Shown in pieces: positions 10,101 through 21,103 of a DNA stretch of 64,000 bases. Within the stretch, counting starts at the first letter, position 1. The number at the start of each line of letters is the position of its first letter. The DNA is from Heloderma charlesbogerti (lineage: Eukaryota > Chordata > Lepidosauria > Squamata > Helodermatidae). The notes beneath the pieces were generated by a model that saw nothing but the letters and a program-made list of their open reading frames with translations, did no database searches and had not been told where the DNA came from. The position numbers and the translations under genes were made by a program. The stretch is taken from positions 620,001-684,000 of the forward strand of contig JANEZZ010002067.1 in assembly GCA_026122225.1 (NCBI GenBank), given 5' to 3'.

Positions 10101-10814
10101 TTTGTTAAAGTAACCCAAAATGAATGAAAATGCTAGTTTCCAGAATGGGGCAGGTCAGCGGAGCTCGCAGAAGGGAGCTCCCCTGATCTGTCCTGGCCTG
10201 GAAATGAGTGTTTCCCCTCATTTCCAGGGTCCTTTTATGAAGCACTAGCTGCCTGCTGCACGAGTGGTGGTGGGTCCCACCGGCACAACGCAATCAGTGG
10301 GAGTGCACAGGGTGCAATGTGTGCACCTTCAAAGCAGCCTTCTTGGCTTGAATACAGGCTGTGTATGTGCTGCTTGTATGAGGAGACCTTCTGGGAGAAA
10401 CGGGGTCCAGTGAATTGGTTCTTATGAGTTGGACTAATTCATATTCTGAAGCAAGTAATTGCAAACTTCACCTATTTCTCTACCAGCTTTCAGGCTGCCT
10501 AGGAAACTTTGCACACAACAGGCTTATAGCACAACCATTAATTATCCAACTGACAACAAGCACTTAAGTAATGTTAATGATGTAGTTATGTCCTAAGTTG
10601 CTGTAGTGCAGCTTTCCAAACTTAGGGCCCTCCAGATGTGCTGTACCACAAATCCCATTATCCCTAGCCAATGGCCATGCTGGCTGGGGATAAATTGATC
10701 TTGTTGGCTGGGGAAGAGGCTCAGCAGTCATCAGAATAAAGACTGGGGCTGGGGGTGGGAAGAATCATCAGCACTGCCTTTGCTCTTTGGTTTGTACTCC
10801 ATGGTTCACAAAAC
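10101..10814. other. no gene; decayed hAT MITE piece
   Basis: At about 10610-10700 a CCTCCAGATGTGCTG segment and GGCCATGCTGGCTGGGG mark a worn copy of the 8761-8896 family. Nothing else recognised. Confidence 0.5.
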
Positions 10815-11149
10815 CAGAAATTAGCCACAGACGCTGAACTGCAAACCGGAAGGTCGGCAGGACAGCAGTTCAAGACCTGAGTGCTGCGTGACGGAGTGAG
10901 CTCCCATCTTCAGTCCCAGCTTCTGCCAACCTAGCAGTTCGAAAGCAAGGAATTGCAAGTAGATAAATAGGTACCGCTTCGGCGGGAAAGGTAACAGCAT
11001 TCCGTGCACCTCGGTGTTCAGTCATGCCGGCCACATGACCACGGAAGTGTCTTCGGACAGCGCTGGCTCTTCGGCTTAGAAATGGAGATGAGCACCACAC
11101 CCTAGAGTTGGACACGACTGGTTGGGAACACCTTTACCTTTACCTTTTT
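10815..11149 (+). mobile_element. Sauria SINE
   Basis: Full-length-looking copy of the lepidosaur Sauria SINE. A tRNA-derived head is present (CAGCAGTTCAAGACC lies at the box B position), followed by the conserved body GCTGCGTGACGGAGTGAGCT, CCAACCTAGCAGTTCGAAAG, AAGTAGATAAATAGGTACCG and GGCCACATGACCACGGAAG. It ends in TTGGACACGACTGG and the CCTTTACCTTTACC tail. Family knowledge: the tail is related to BovB LINEs, which are thought to mobilise it. BovB copies are also present at 8969 and 30923. Confidence 0.92.
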
Positions 11150-12124
11150 AACTATAGCTATACCTTGCATTTATTATAACAAATACATGACATGAAAAGA
11201 TATCACACACACACAAAACTACCCCTACCAGCATTGTAGAAAAAAGTGTATCCAGTGGACTGATGCATTTAGGATATGTTGCTAGAGAATAAAGGATTCT
11301 GGATCAATTGAAATACTGCTTGACTCACGGCTACAGGGGAAAGTGATGTATTTTGCTATAGACAAAGTTATCCTGCAAAATGTGAGACAAATGGGCAATG
11401 TTTCCAGTGGCAGCCTGTTTATAGTCAAGAAGAGTAATGACATCTCTATGAAGGAAGAACATTTTCCTCCCAGCAAAACATTTTTTTCTTAAAAAGAAAG
11501 GTAATGGGCAGTTGATTTCCACTCCTGCCATTTATAAGCTGTTGATTTACTACTCATTAGTGTTGTTCACATCTGCTGCTCTATTTTACCAAGATGTGGA
11601 AGATTTACCTTGTTGTTTATTCTCTTGTAGATTTAAAGCCATGTTTTGAGGAGTAATGGATTGTCTCTCCTTTTCTTTCTTGCTTTTTAAAGAATCCTAT
11701 TTCTGGCTTTGGGAATATCACAAAGCCTAGAGGATAACTGCTAGATGTCTCACAAAGTTCCATCACCGCTCCATTTTGTGTATGGAGTGGAAACCAATGA
11801 TTGCTAATTGCTAGCCACATCCATGCAAGGGCTTCCCATATTCTTCGATCAAGGAGAAATGGCTTGGGTCCAGGTGAAAAAGTTTTGATTTCCCAAGTGG
11901 GGGTGGGATGGAGAAACTGCCATGAGCATACAGTAAAGCAAGACAAACAGTCAATGGCTGCTGGGGAAAATGCATAGACCAAAGACATTTGGAGAGGTAC
12001 ATGATATAGAGGTGTGTCTATGTGAATGCTAGAAGCCTCTGAGCCACAACTGGGGAGTTGGAACACTTGGTTTTAAAGGACAGCACAGATACAGTGGGCA
12101 TAATGGGAACTTAGTGGAATGGAG
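11150..12124. other. no recognisable gene
   Basis: Unique-looking, AT-leaning DNA. Overlapping frames on the minus strand (11282-12066) show no family signature. Confidence 0.45.
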
Positions 12125-12405
12125 AGAACCAGCAGATTTTGGTGATGTCTGGATACAAACTTTATAGGAAGGACAAGGAAGGACATGCTGGAGTAGATAT
12201 TGCTCTATATGTCAAAGAGGACATAGTGTCACAACCTAGACTCTTTAAAAGGGGCAGACTTCTGCACAGAATTGCTGAGGATGAGACTACTAGGCCCCAA
12301 AAGTACTTTATTACTGGGGACATGCTATTGTTCCCCTGACCAAAATGCCCAGGGTGATATTGGAGATGGAAATCAGGGAGGCATCCAATCGAGGAAGTGT
12401 TAGTA
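12125..12405 (+). pseudogene. CR1-like endonuclease fragment
   Basis: The plus-strand frame at 12139 reads GYKLYRKDKEGHAGVDIALY, followed by VKEDIVSQ. This resembles the segment of CR1 APE endonucleases that precedes the conserved GGGVALYV block, here mutated to AGVDIALYV. After about 12240 the match is broken. It is a small relic; no flanking CR1 sequence was recognised. Confidence 0.6.
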
Positions 12406-12410
12406 TGGGT

Positions 12411-12676
12411 TAGGGATGTATGGGATGTGTGTGCCACGAATTTCATTTTGAAAAAAAATGGTGGTCACAAATATATGCACATCTAGTCTTATGCAAAATG
12501 GTGCCACAAATGGCCCATATACGCAAGATTACAGGCATATATGGGCCATTCATGGTGCCATTTTGTATAAGACTAGATGCGTGCATGTTTGTGGCCACTT
12601 CATCAGTGAGCCTACAATGGAACAAAAGATGCCTGACAAACCATGAAACACAGATAGAATGGATTTAACATCCCTA
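12411..12676. mobile_element. TAGGGATG foldback MITE
   Basis: Starts TAGGGATGTATGGG and ends TTTAACATCCCTA. The core is a long inverted repeat: ATCTAGTCTTATGCAAAATG at 12480 pairs with CATTTTGTATAAGACTAGAT at 12561, and ATGGCCCATATA pairs with TATATGGGCCAT. Its right 90 bp match the right end of the element at 13099-13608. I found no target duplication. Confidence 0.7.
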
Positions 12677-13090
12677 ATACAGGAGAACCTGTTTTATATG
12701 ACTAGGTTCCCCCATGGTGTAGGGCCCTGTGCAGTTAGGGTTCCACATCACAGGAGAGGCCTACACATGTACAGCAGGCTCCCCTCTATAGAAGTGCACT
12801 CCCATGTATGGATAATGAGGAACAGGGTGGCCGGGATATTGTGGTGGTGGCCTGGCCAGGATGCCTGGCCCTGCTGCCCCCTTCATGCAACTGTTAACTG
12901 CATAAGGGGGGGAAACTGAGTAAGGCTTTAGTTTCGATTAAATCTGGTAGCAATCCTAAACAGAGCTAGGATGCCACCATGTCATGGTATCCCATAGTAC
13001 AGTTAAGAGTTCACAGGTTACAGTTTCTGTACTGGGCTACACATTCATTTTGCAACAAATGAAAAATTGAACCCAAAGTCCTCATTTCAA
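12677..13090. other. no recognisable feature
   Basis: No gene or repeat signature seen between two MITEs. Confidence 0.4.
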
Positions 13091-13098
13091 TTTGTCAC

Positions 13099-13283
13099 TA
13101 GGGGGTGAGAGGAATCTGCAACAGATTCAAGTGACTTCGGATTTCTATACATCCAACCTGTGGATTCCACAGCAGACTGGCACATTCTGAGTAACATCGA
13201 TTTCTTGCAGACTTGCAGACTGCTTTTTTTAAGTTCTAGAACTGTATGCAAATTTAGTTGTACAAAAGTTACCAGAAAATCTG

Positions 13284-13335
<52 letters not shown>

Positions 13336-13608
13336 GTTTATACATCTCTGATCTCTCTTCAGCTTCAGTTGTGTAGCACTCTTTTTGTGTGCTCCATTCA
13401 TTGATTGTAAACTGAGCTAAGAAAAATATGCAAAATGTTATGTGCCGGTAAAAGTTACATAAATTGTGGTGGACATTTTTTGCAGACTTTTCCAAAGGGG
13501 GGAAAAAAAAATCTGATTCCATCAGTGAGCAGGAGCAAAGGAATGAAAGATGTCTGACAATCCGTGAAACACAGACAGAACGGATTAAACAAAATCCGTA
13601 CATCCCTA
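13099..13608. mobile_element. TAGGG-type MITE with TC/CA repeat
   Basis: Ends TAGGGGGTGAG and CGTACATCCCTA. Flanks TTTGTCAC (13091-13098) and TTTGTTAC (13609-13616) agree at 7 of 8, an hAT-type duplication. The right end shares CATCAGTGAGC and GAAACACAGA with the element at 12411-12676. It contains a (TC)n(CA)n microsatellite at 13283-13331. Confidence 0.78.
13283..13331. repeat. (TC)n(CA)n microsatellite
   Basis: About 9 TC units followed by about 15 CA units, inside the MITE at 13099-13608. Confidence 0.9.
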
Positions 13609-13623
13609 TTTGTTACCAAACGA

Positions 13624-14126
13624 TAGGGATGGATGGACTCACCTGAGTCTGTGCTCAGCGGTGCTCAGTCAGCTGCTGCTGCTGCTTACCTGCATGAATC
13701 CCTGGAGGGCTCAGAGAGCTGTCTGGAAGTGTGCCACAGCTGCCTGCTCCTCCACACGAACCACCACATTTTACACAAGATGAAGCTCTATATTTTCATA
13801 TATTTAGTGTTGCGCACAATGGCGGCTATAAAGGGCCATTTCCACAACATTAGAGACCTCTGATGTTGTGGAAATGGCCCTTTACAGCTGCCGTTGTGAG
13901 CAACAGTTAATTTATGAAAATATAGAGCTCCATCTTGTGTAAAAGTAGTGGCTTGAAAGGACGATAGGTAACTGCCGGGCATGACCGGACGGGTCCAATA
14001 AGTACCGGCTGCTCATGCGGTTTGGCAGACACAGACAGCAGCTCATCAAGCTGGATTTGTGGGGGGGGAGCAGAAGGGGGGAGTCGATGGGTTCCCAGAC
14101 CAAGTCAGGTGCCCACACCATCCCTA
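13624..14126. mobile_element. TAGGGATG foldback MITE
   Basis: TAGGGATGGATGG at left and CACACCATCCCTA at right. Flanks CCAAACGA (13616-13623) and CCAAACAA (14127-14134) agree at 7 of 8. A large foldback centres near 13861: GAAGCTCTATATTTTCATA, ACAATGGCGGCTATAAAGGG and CATTTCCACAACAT each have an inverted partner on the other side. The left arm carries minus-strand GGTAAGC (13684-13690) and GGTGAGT (13637-13643). It sits directly beside the element at 13099-13608. Confidence 0.85.
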
Positions 14127-14134
14127 CCAAACAA

Positions 14135-15649
14135 ATATTATGACTAAAGAATGGCCATAAATGAGATTTCATTTCATTATTCCATTCATGCCCATCTGTC
14201 ACACATTACTTTTTGCTTGGCAGATGGACGCTTTCTGACAGTCACTATTTTATTTTCCCAGAATGCTTTTCCTTGTGCATTTCAGTAAAAAAGAAAAGAA
14301 AAAACGATGGCAGCCAGCAGGGAAGGTCACTATTTTTTGTGGCAGACTCTTTTTTTCCCTGGAATGCTTAGAACTACACGAAATCCAGGGCATTCTGGGA
14401 AAATAAAGAGGGCAGCCACCAAGACAGGGCCAATGAAATCAGCTCTGTTGCCACACTGCCAGAGGTTGTGGCAGGAAAAAGAAGTTACAAAAAAGGTTAA
14501 AGAGAGAGAACCAAACAACAATGAAAACAAATGTGAGTAATGAATATGTAAATAAAGATGGTCTTTAATCTGGAAAACTAATGGAATTACTGATATTATG
14601 GATCTATTTGCTCCACAGTGGAGGCAGCTATCTTTTTTTTCTGAAAAACGGCCCTGGGAATAGCAGCATTATTCCCACTGGGACATTATTCTGTTCCAAA
14701 TTAGAAATAAATTCCCCCAAGCTGTTGAGGCCCCTTTCACTGCCACGTGAGCCAGCAACAAAGCCTCTTTTTGGTGTGAAGAAAAAAGAAACCCTCTGCC
14801 ATGTTGTCTTTCATGGTAAGCAATGCCACCCTCAAAAATTCATGGAGGAATTCATCCAACCCCAGATTATTCCAAACTTCTGGGGCTGGTTTTTTGTTTT
14901 GTTTTGTTTTGTTTTGCCCATCCCCTGAAACTGTCAAAAATATCTGGACCAAATACTCAGCTCTAATTACTAAACAAAAACTATTTCTCGCACACCCTGA
15001 GTTCTGTGATATTTAAATGCACATTCTGGACAGTATGTCTTGTTCTCTGAAAGATACTGAAGGGGGAAAGTGCTCAGAAATGGCAGAAAGAGACAAACAA
15101 TGCAGGCAGATGGTGCTTGAGTAATTCAGTGTGTCATATATTTGTAAACAAATGATGTAAATCTAAAAAGAAAAATTACAAATTGATCTTTAAGACATCT
15201 GGGTTGGGGTTTTTTAAAGTCTACAATAAACTCAATACTAAATAAGTGGAAAATAAGCTTGGAAAACACACAGATTCCCTCCCTGTTATTATTTAGTCCA
15301 ACCTTATGCATATTTATTGGGAATAAATTTAGTGGGATCTATGCCCATGTAAGTGTGCATAGATATATATTTTTTTAAATATAATTTTAATTATATTTTA
15401 TATTTTAAAAAAAAATATTTTTTAAAAAATGTAATGCTATCGGGTCTTTCAGGCTTGACATAGCTTAGGACCCCAGCAAGTCATAACCCAGCCCTGGTAG
15501 GGACCCAATTTCATCAGGGCTTCTGCTACAGTGTAATTAATTTCCTGAACTATTCTCCCTCTTCGAATCCAGAAATGGGTGTGAGGGCTCACATTTTACA
15601 GAACAGGAGAGTAGCAGCTGCATACCAGTGTTCCATGCTATGTGGACTG
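14135..15649. other. no gene; one worn foldback
   Basis: At 14247-14412 the segment TTTATTTTCCCAGAATGC is answered by GCATTCTGGGAAAATAAAG, a small foldback of unknown class. An AT-rich palindromic stretch lies at 15367-15430, and a piece near 15295-15360 resembles other squamate MITEs. No exon signature. Confidence 0.45.
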
Positions 15650-15660
15650 GGCTTTGTGTT

Positions 15661-15922
15661 TTATTTATTTATTTTGTATCCAGATCAAACGTTGCTCTGC
15701 CAAAATGTAGCCACCGCCACAGCTTTGTCATTAGCTTGCTGCAGATCGTCAACAGTACAAGAGTCCGGCAATAATTGACACACCATCAGATGCGCTGGAT
15801 CTTGGATTTCTCCACATTCACATATTATATTGTCGTCGTCAGCCAACAGCCCCCACTTAAATAAATTCGTCTTACACCTTGGTACCCCTACCCTCATCCT
15901 GTTCATTGTGTTTGTGTTTTGT
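15661..15922 (-). mobile_element. 5'-truncated non-LTR LINE with zinc-knuckle end
   Basis: The minus strand encodes a C-terminal domain with CKTNLFKWGLLADD, then ICECGEIQDPAHLMVC, i.e. a C-x-C...H...C cluster typical of the very end of several non-LTR reverse transcriptases. It ends in WQSNV and a stop, followed by a TAAATAAATAA tail. It is bounded by identical 11-bp GGCTTTGTGTT (15650-15660 and 15923-15933), a clear target duplication. I cannot name the clade with confidence. Confidence 0.75.
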
Positions 15923-16088
15923 GGCTTTGTGTTACTTTAAAAGAAAACAATTTGGGAGTGAAAGAGCAACTCTTGGGGCAAATTAAGCCCCAAACGGCCT
16001 AAGTTCCCTTGTGGTCTATCGTGGTTAGGATTCAGCAGTCCCACTACTATGGCTCAGGTTCGATTTCCAGTCAGGGAAGTTTACTTTA

Positions 16089-16268
16089 TGGGAGGGTTTG
16101 TAGCTCACTAGAGCACATGCTTTGCATGCAGGAGGTCGAAGTTTCAATCCCCAGCAACCCCAAGTAAGCCGGGGAAAGATCCCTGTCTGAAACTCTGGAG
16201 AGCTGCTGCCAGTCTGTGTCAACAATACTGGGCTAGATGGACCAATGTTCTAACTTGGTATAGTGCAG
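16089..16268 (+). mobile_element. tRNA-derived SINE
   Basis: tRNA-like head: a box A-like TAGCTCACTAGAGCA, then GCTTTGCATGCAGGAGG and a box B-like GGTCGAAGTTTCAAT. The body reads CTGGAGAGCTGCTGCCAGTC and CTGGGCTAGATGGACCAATG. Related copies on the minus strand lie at 30357-30449 and 61434-61583. Confidence 0.8.
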
Positions 16269-16274
16269 CTTTTT

Positions 16275-16522
16275 TATTTATTTTATTTTATTGCATTTAT
16301 ACCCCGCCTTTTTTTTCCTCTTGCAAGGAACCCAAGGCGGCTTACATTATCCACCTCCTCTCCATTTTATCCTCACAACAACAACCCTGTGAGGTGGGTT
16401 GGGCTGAGAGTCTGTGACTGGCCCAAAGTCACCCAGTGAGCTTCCATGGCCGAGTGGGGACTAGAACCCGGATCTCCCAGCTCCTAGTCCAACACTCTTG
16501 CCACTACACCACACTGGCTCTC
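16275..16522 (-). mobile_element. CORE/MIR-like SINE, minus strand
   Basis: On the minus strand it begins AGAGCCAGTGTGGTGTAGTG. TGGTGTAGTGG fits tRNA box A and GGTTCTAGTCC fits box B. A CORE-like body follows (CACTGGGTGACTTTGGGCC), then GTAAGCCGCCTTGGG, GGGGTATAAATGCAATAAA and an A/T-rich tail. Overall layout is tRNA head, CORE-like centre, LINE-like tail. Confidence 0.75.
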
Positions 16523-16628
16523 CTATGTAATGTGTGATTATAGGCACAGGCCTGGGTTTCAGCTTCATGGCGTCTGTGACCAGGCCTAATTTGTAGCTGT
16601 TAATTTTTCATCTTACTATAAACAAAAG

Positions 16629-16664
16629 GATGGATGGATGGATGGATGGATGGATGGATGGATG
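16629..16664. repeat. (GGAT)n microsatellite
   Basis: Nine GGAT units in a row. Confidence 0.9.
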
Positions 16665-16669
16665 TAAGG

Positions 16670-17880
16670 AAATGAACAACACACTAAGCCATGCAATCAT
16701 TTTGAGATATGGGTACTTGTTCCCTGTGCAATTTTCTATCAAATCACTAACACAACAGCTTGTTTTCAATCAGTACCATTACATGCATCTGACACTATTG
16801 ATTGTTTGTCTTCATTAGCTATTTAATTTCCTTCAGGCTTTTCAACCAGTAGAAGAAAAATTAATGTGAGTTGAAGTTGATAGAGCTTATCTATTTCCAG
16901 CAGAGCAAATAACTAATCCATCAGCATCTTGATCAAAGCTCTGGGACTATCCATGATTATTAGGTCACAACTCTGGTTTCTTGACTATCTGGTGCAACTT
17001 GTAGAAATCACAAAGTGAGGTGAACTGCCTTTTAAAATGCATTGCTATGCTCAAGCTAGGGCTTTTGTGGGTCTGTATGGGAAGGGAGTTTGACATCTGT
17101 AATGCAGATACTGAGAACAGCTCTTTACTTGCTGACTGAACATGGCACTAGGGATGCAACAAATAGCCATGATTTTCTCCCTCCTGCAGTGAAAATTGCA
17201 TATTTGCATATGCAAAAAGTGTCCTGAACAGGCAGCAGGGTTGCAAATAGATTTTGAAGATCCACAGGGAAAAAACGACTTGATTTGCAAGATGGTAAGC
17301 AATTAAGCCAAGTGTGCTAAGCATTTGGTCTGTGCATTTGAATGGTGAACAATGCAGCAATTAAGCCTGGTCTTTAGAGTTGCAAATTTGCCCTGGGCTC
17401 TCTCTCTCTAGGAGGCTTGTTCTAATATTTCCAATTCTCATTAACATGCAAAGGGGCACTTTGCTTCTATTTTCATTTTCCCAATTGTGAAATCAGCCAG
17501 GCTCAGTTTCCTATTATTCAGGGGAAGTGGGGGGAATGGGTGGGTTGTCCCATACAAATTATTATCTACCCAGCTTCAAAGACAGAGAACATAGGAGTGC
17601 CTGCTCATGAATTCCAAGGTTGGGATGGAAAGAGTTAACTCTGACTAGGAATCTGAGTCCTGCTGATCTTCTCTACTGGAAGAAAAATGCAAATAGAACA
17701 ATAAAAGCTGCTTTTACAAAGTAATCAGATGATAATTGATGGTGCTTTTAAATGCAGAATGATGGGCAATTAACATCTTGGAAAATCCTACCATTGTGAA
17801 CATTGCATATCCACTTTTGCACTTAATTGTCCAGAAAGGCAAGACAGAAAATAAAATTTCCACAAAAATGTGTGCATCCC
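16670..17880. promoter_or_regulatory. candidate conserved non-coding / enhancer-like block
   Basis: About 1.2 kb free of recognisable repeats and AT-rich. It contains octamer-like motifs (ATTTGCATATGCAAA near 17203, ATGCAAATAGAACAATAAA near 17688), several TAAT and CAATTA homeodomain-like cores, and AACAAT SOX-like cores. This composition is common in developmental enhancers, but the call rests on motif texture only. Confidence 0.25.
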
Positions 17881-18224
17881 ATACAACATGACATACATTG
17901 TATTGTTAAACTGGTAAGCTCATAGCAGCTTTCATATTACATGGGAAAACAGCTGCACAAGTGATATATACATCTGATTTTTACACTTTTGTGCTAATTG
18001 TATGCGAAGTGGGAATTCAAAGGTGAACTATACCGTCCCTCATCAGGAGTTTGTGCATCCCTCACAGGGAAGATGCACATGGTCTGTCTTCTCATATGAC
18101 ACCAGAACTGCAAAAAAAAAGAAAAAAAATAGCCATTTTAGTCAGCTGCACACCTGCCTTTGAGGCACTTCCTAAAGTTGCTAAGGTGCCCTTTGTTGCT
18201 ATTGGAAACTGTGTCACACAAAAG
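17881..18224. other. no recognisable feature
   Basis: Unassigned sequence before the next repeat. Confidence 0.4.
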
Positions 18225-18350
18225 CAAAGGTAGCAGTGTTAGCCAGAAAAAACTCCAAAATCTATATTAGGGCATTAACTTTATCAGGCCAACCCAAACG
18301 GTTACAAAATAGTGTGCAAGCTTTGAGGTCTCCAGCACTCTTCATCAGGC
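18225..18350. repeat. dispersed repeat fragment
   Basis: Contains GTAGCAGTGTTAGCCAGAAA and GCAAGCTTTGAGGTCTCCAG followed by CACTCTTCATCAGG, a pattern I recognise as a common reptile interspersed repeat. Class not assigned. Confidence 0.5.
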
Positions 18351-18706
18351 TAGATCTCTTTCAGCCCGAGGGCGAAATGCCATTTCAAAGACGTTCTCGG
18401 GGGCTGCATTCCAGTTGTGGGTGGGGCCAAAGGCAAAGGGTGTGTGGCCGAAATACAAAAATATTAGCATATTGTAGCTTAAGGCTGTTACTGGCAGTAA
18501 CTAAGCCTTAGGAGAGGCATTTCTATCTTTTCGAATGGGGGGAAATTGCACAAATGCTAGGAAACCCCAAAACAATTTGTGCTTGGGTAAAAGGGGGTGG
18601 GGCCACAGAAGGGGGTCATGGTCATGTGGGAAACCCCTGATGGTCAGTTTGGGATCCCAGGAGGCCTGAATTTGGCCCCCAGGCCTGAGATTCCCCATGC
18701 CTAGGC
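18351..18706 (-). repeat. repeat family Z, minus-strand copy
   Basis: Marked by CTTTCAGCCCGAGGGCGAAA at one end and CCCAGGCCTGAGATTCCCCA at the other, with GCTTAAGGCTGTTACTGGC between. The same family is plus-strand at 34965-35305 and, split by insertions, at 30655-32707. Length is about 350 bp, with no coding capacity; probably a non-autonomous DNA element. Confidence 0.6.
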
Positions 18707-19014
18707 TAGACGGTAAACAAAGCAAAACGGGAGTTATGGGGCGGGGGGAGCCTGCATTTAGTCACAGCCTTAACATGAAGTAAGGATCTAATAATATTTT
18801 CATACTGTCTAATCCCTCATCAGGATGTAGGCCTCCTGGGCCACATTCTGCACCACCTAAATCTTCTGGATGCTTATCAGAGGCAACCCCCACTTGGAAA
18901 TCGGCATGAGTTGTCTCAGCGTGAGGACAGTTGCCAGGTTTTTATCCAATATCAAGAGTCACTGTCTCTTCAGCTGTAGAGGAAGTTGGTGGAAGAGTGT
19001 AGACAAATGCTGGC
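18707..19014. other. no recognisable feature
   Basis: Nothing assignable seen. Confidence 0.35.
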
Positions 19015-19077
19015 TGCGGAATGCTGGGAGTTGTAGGACTTTTTTTCCTGTCTAAACAGGCATAGGATTGTACCCTA
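19015..19077. mobile_element. Harbinger-like MITE, one end only
   Basis: GGAATGCTGGGAGTTGTAGG, then AGGATTGTACCC followed by TAA: the right half of the family seen at 137-262. The left half is missing. Confidence 0.6.
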
Positions 19078-20604
19078 AGAGAGCTTTTTGCTTCCACGTC
19101 CTTCACAGAGTCGGAATTTCAGTAGTCCTATGCCTGATAGCTTGCTGTATCCTTCCAGGTATTCCCCATCTCCAAACACATACACCCATGTGCACACGCG
19201 CGCACACACACGTTAAGGCACTCTTTCAGTTGCCACCACCACAGCTTCTACACTCTTGACAGCCCATTTAGTGATGTACTTCCATGAGGTTCCCAAGCAA
19301 TCAGTCTAACCATGCATCTTAATGGCGATGATGGAGAGCTGTTATCAGGTGTTAATAAGGGTCTATGGCAACTCTTTAATTTAGGCTAGGGCAACAGCTT
19401 AATGTGTCTGACTAAAGATAACTCATTTGTCTGATTATAGAAAAGGAAGTAGCTACAGTCTGAAGAATAGGATTCTGAATTCACACGAGGATCAAGGAGA
19501 CTGTGTAATGTGCAAGTCATCATCTTTGCAGCTTCTTGTGCTGAAGGACTTGCAGCTTATAGGGATGCTTGCTTTGTTTATAAATATTTATACTTGATCC
19601 ATTTTATATAGACATTCTCTGGAGGAAAGGAACAGACTGATTTTGAACCATTTCTTTATGTGCTACTGTACTCAAAATATAAACCTCAAATTTACTGGGT
19701 TGAATTGAGCTGGTATGTAATTAACAATATACAGGAAACAAAAATAGAAGAAGGGTTTAGCATCTTGAGTAGACTGCAAAATCAGCAATAAACATACTGC
19801 ATATATTTCAAGTCAACAAACAATCCAGCAGTATATTTAGAAACCAGAAAGCAACAGGCAGGACAGATATTTTCAAGACATGAGATCATACAGGAAGCAT
19901 AAATTTGAAGGTATGACTGAAGAAATGTACAACACACTATTTTGATGGTACTTTGTGTTCGTTAAAGGAGCAATTGGATCTGAAGTACTCATAATGGAGA
20001 ACGCTGCCTTCTACAGTTCTCTTTTTAAACTCTGAAGCACACAATGCAAGATCATGCAGCTTTGCAGTTTACTGAGACACAGGCCAGATCTAAGCTTGTG
20101 TCATATCATTGAGATCCCATCATGGTAATGCTATATCTTTCTTGCTCATTTATACATCATAGGACACACAATGACATTTGTCGCAGTATATTGGATAATG
20201 TGAAATAAAAAGCAGGAAATATCACTACAAAAGTGGTATACTGAATGCGTAATGTGCCCCAACAGTTATCAGTGCATGTCAATACTGTTATAAAACACTA
20301 GTGTAGATGTAGCCATAGACAGTAAAAAGTAAGCTTCCAATCACAAAACATCAAGATGTGGAAAGATGTAGAATTTAGGCGCTAAAATTCACACCATGGC
20401 AAAATTTAAAAACTAGTTTCCACCCCGCTATAGTCTGCCATGAAAATGCCAGCGAAAGTGGCGTCCATCTAGGGGTCAGCAATGACTCGGTGCTTGCACA
20501 GGAGGAACCTATCCTTTCCTTCAGATATATCAGTATCCCTGGCTTCTGTGAAGTCCATCCAGTGCCAAGACACCATGCTTCCAACACCTTTATGTAAAAA
20601 ATTC
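19078..20604. other. no gene; possible conserved block at 19260-19560
   Basis: Repeat-free, AT-leaning sequence. 19260-19560 (TTAATAAGGG, GATAACTCATTTGTCTGATT) looks more information-rich than its surroundings. No splice-site-bounded open frame is convincing. Confidence 0.35.
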
Positions 20605-21103
20605 TAGGGATGTATGAATCCTACTCACCCGTCCGTTCCAGGGCATCGGTGGTGGGGGGGAGGCACTCCGTCCCTCCCCCCAGAATCCCCCGCAGACAGG
20701 CTCCGCTCTGCTACGTGGCCGCCTTTACTGTGATAGGCTATGTAAATAGCAAAGAGCAGGGGCGCAAATGGCGTAGCGGCTGCCATTTGCGTCCCTGCTC
20801 TTTCCCATGATAGGCTACGTAAATACTTATGTAGCCTATCACAGCTGACTGCAAGCCATGATTTGCGGCTGCAGCAGCCCAGCAGTGGCCAGCCAGGAGA
20901 CCAGCCAGAGCCGCCACCACCGCTGGAGCCACATCCGCCGCTGGAGCCGTATCTGCTGCCGGAGCCACCGCCCAGTAAGCTCCATCCCGGGGGGATTACG
21001 TGGGGTGGCGGGGGGGAGGCCGTTCCGCCACGGATTCCGGGGGGCCAGATTCTAAAGAATCCGGCCTCACTGGAGTCCGTGGCAGAATTCTCTGACATCC
21101 CTT
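20605..21103. mobile_element. nested-palindrome element A
   Basis: Starts TAGGGATGTATG and ends CTCTGACATCCCT. Flanks AAAAATTC (20597-20604) and AAAAAATC (21104-21111) agree at 7 of 8. Core hairpins: TGATAGGCTATGTAAATAGC facing GATAGGCTACGTAAATA, and GGCGCAAATGGCGTAGCGGC facing its inverse. The right end module matches the ends of element C. The 157-residue minus-strand frame inside is a by-product of the repeats. It lies directly at the 3' end of a CR1 copy. Confidence 0.82.

Noticed and set aside
12411..13630. TAGGGATG motifs as interstitial telomere repeats
   Set aside because: Motif is single-copy at element borders, not tandem TTAGGG, and pairs with an inverted CATCCCTA and 8-bp duplications.
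16089..16165. Possible functional tRNA gene
   Set aside because: Box A and box B-like segments are present, but the sequence continues as a SINE body and cannot form a full cloverleaf with matching acceptor stems.
20625..21098. 157-codon minus-strand frame, Gly/Ser/Pro rich
   Set aside because: Lies wholly inside palindromic element A; its composition follows from the GC-rich repeats and no domain is recognisable.
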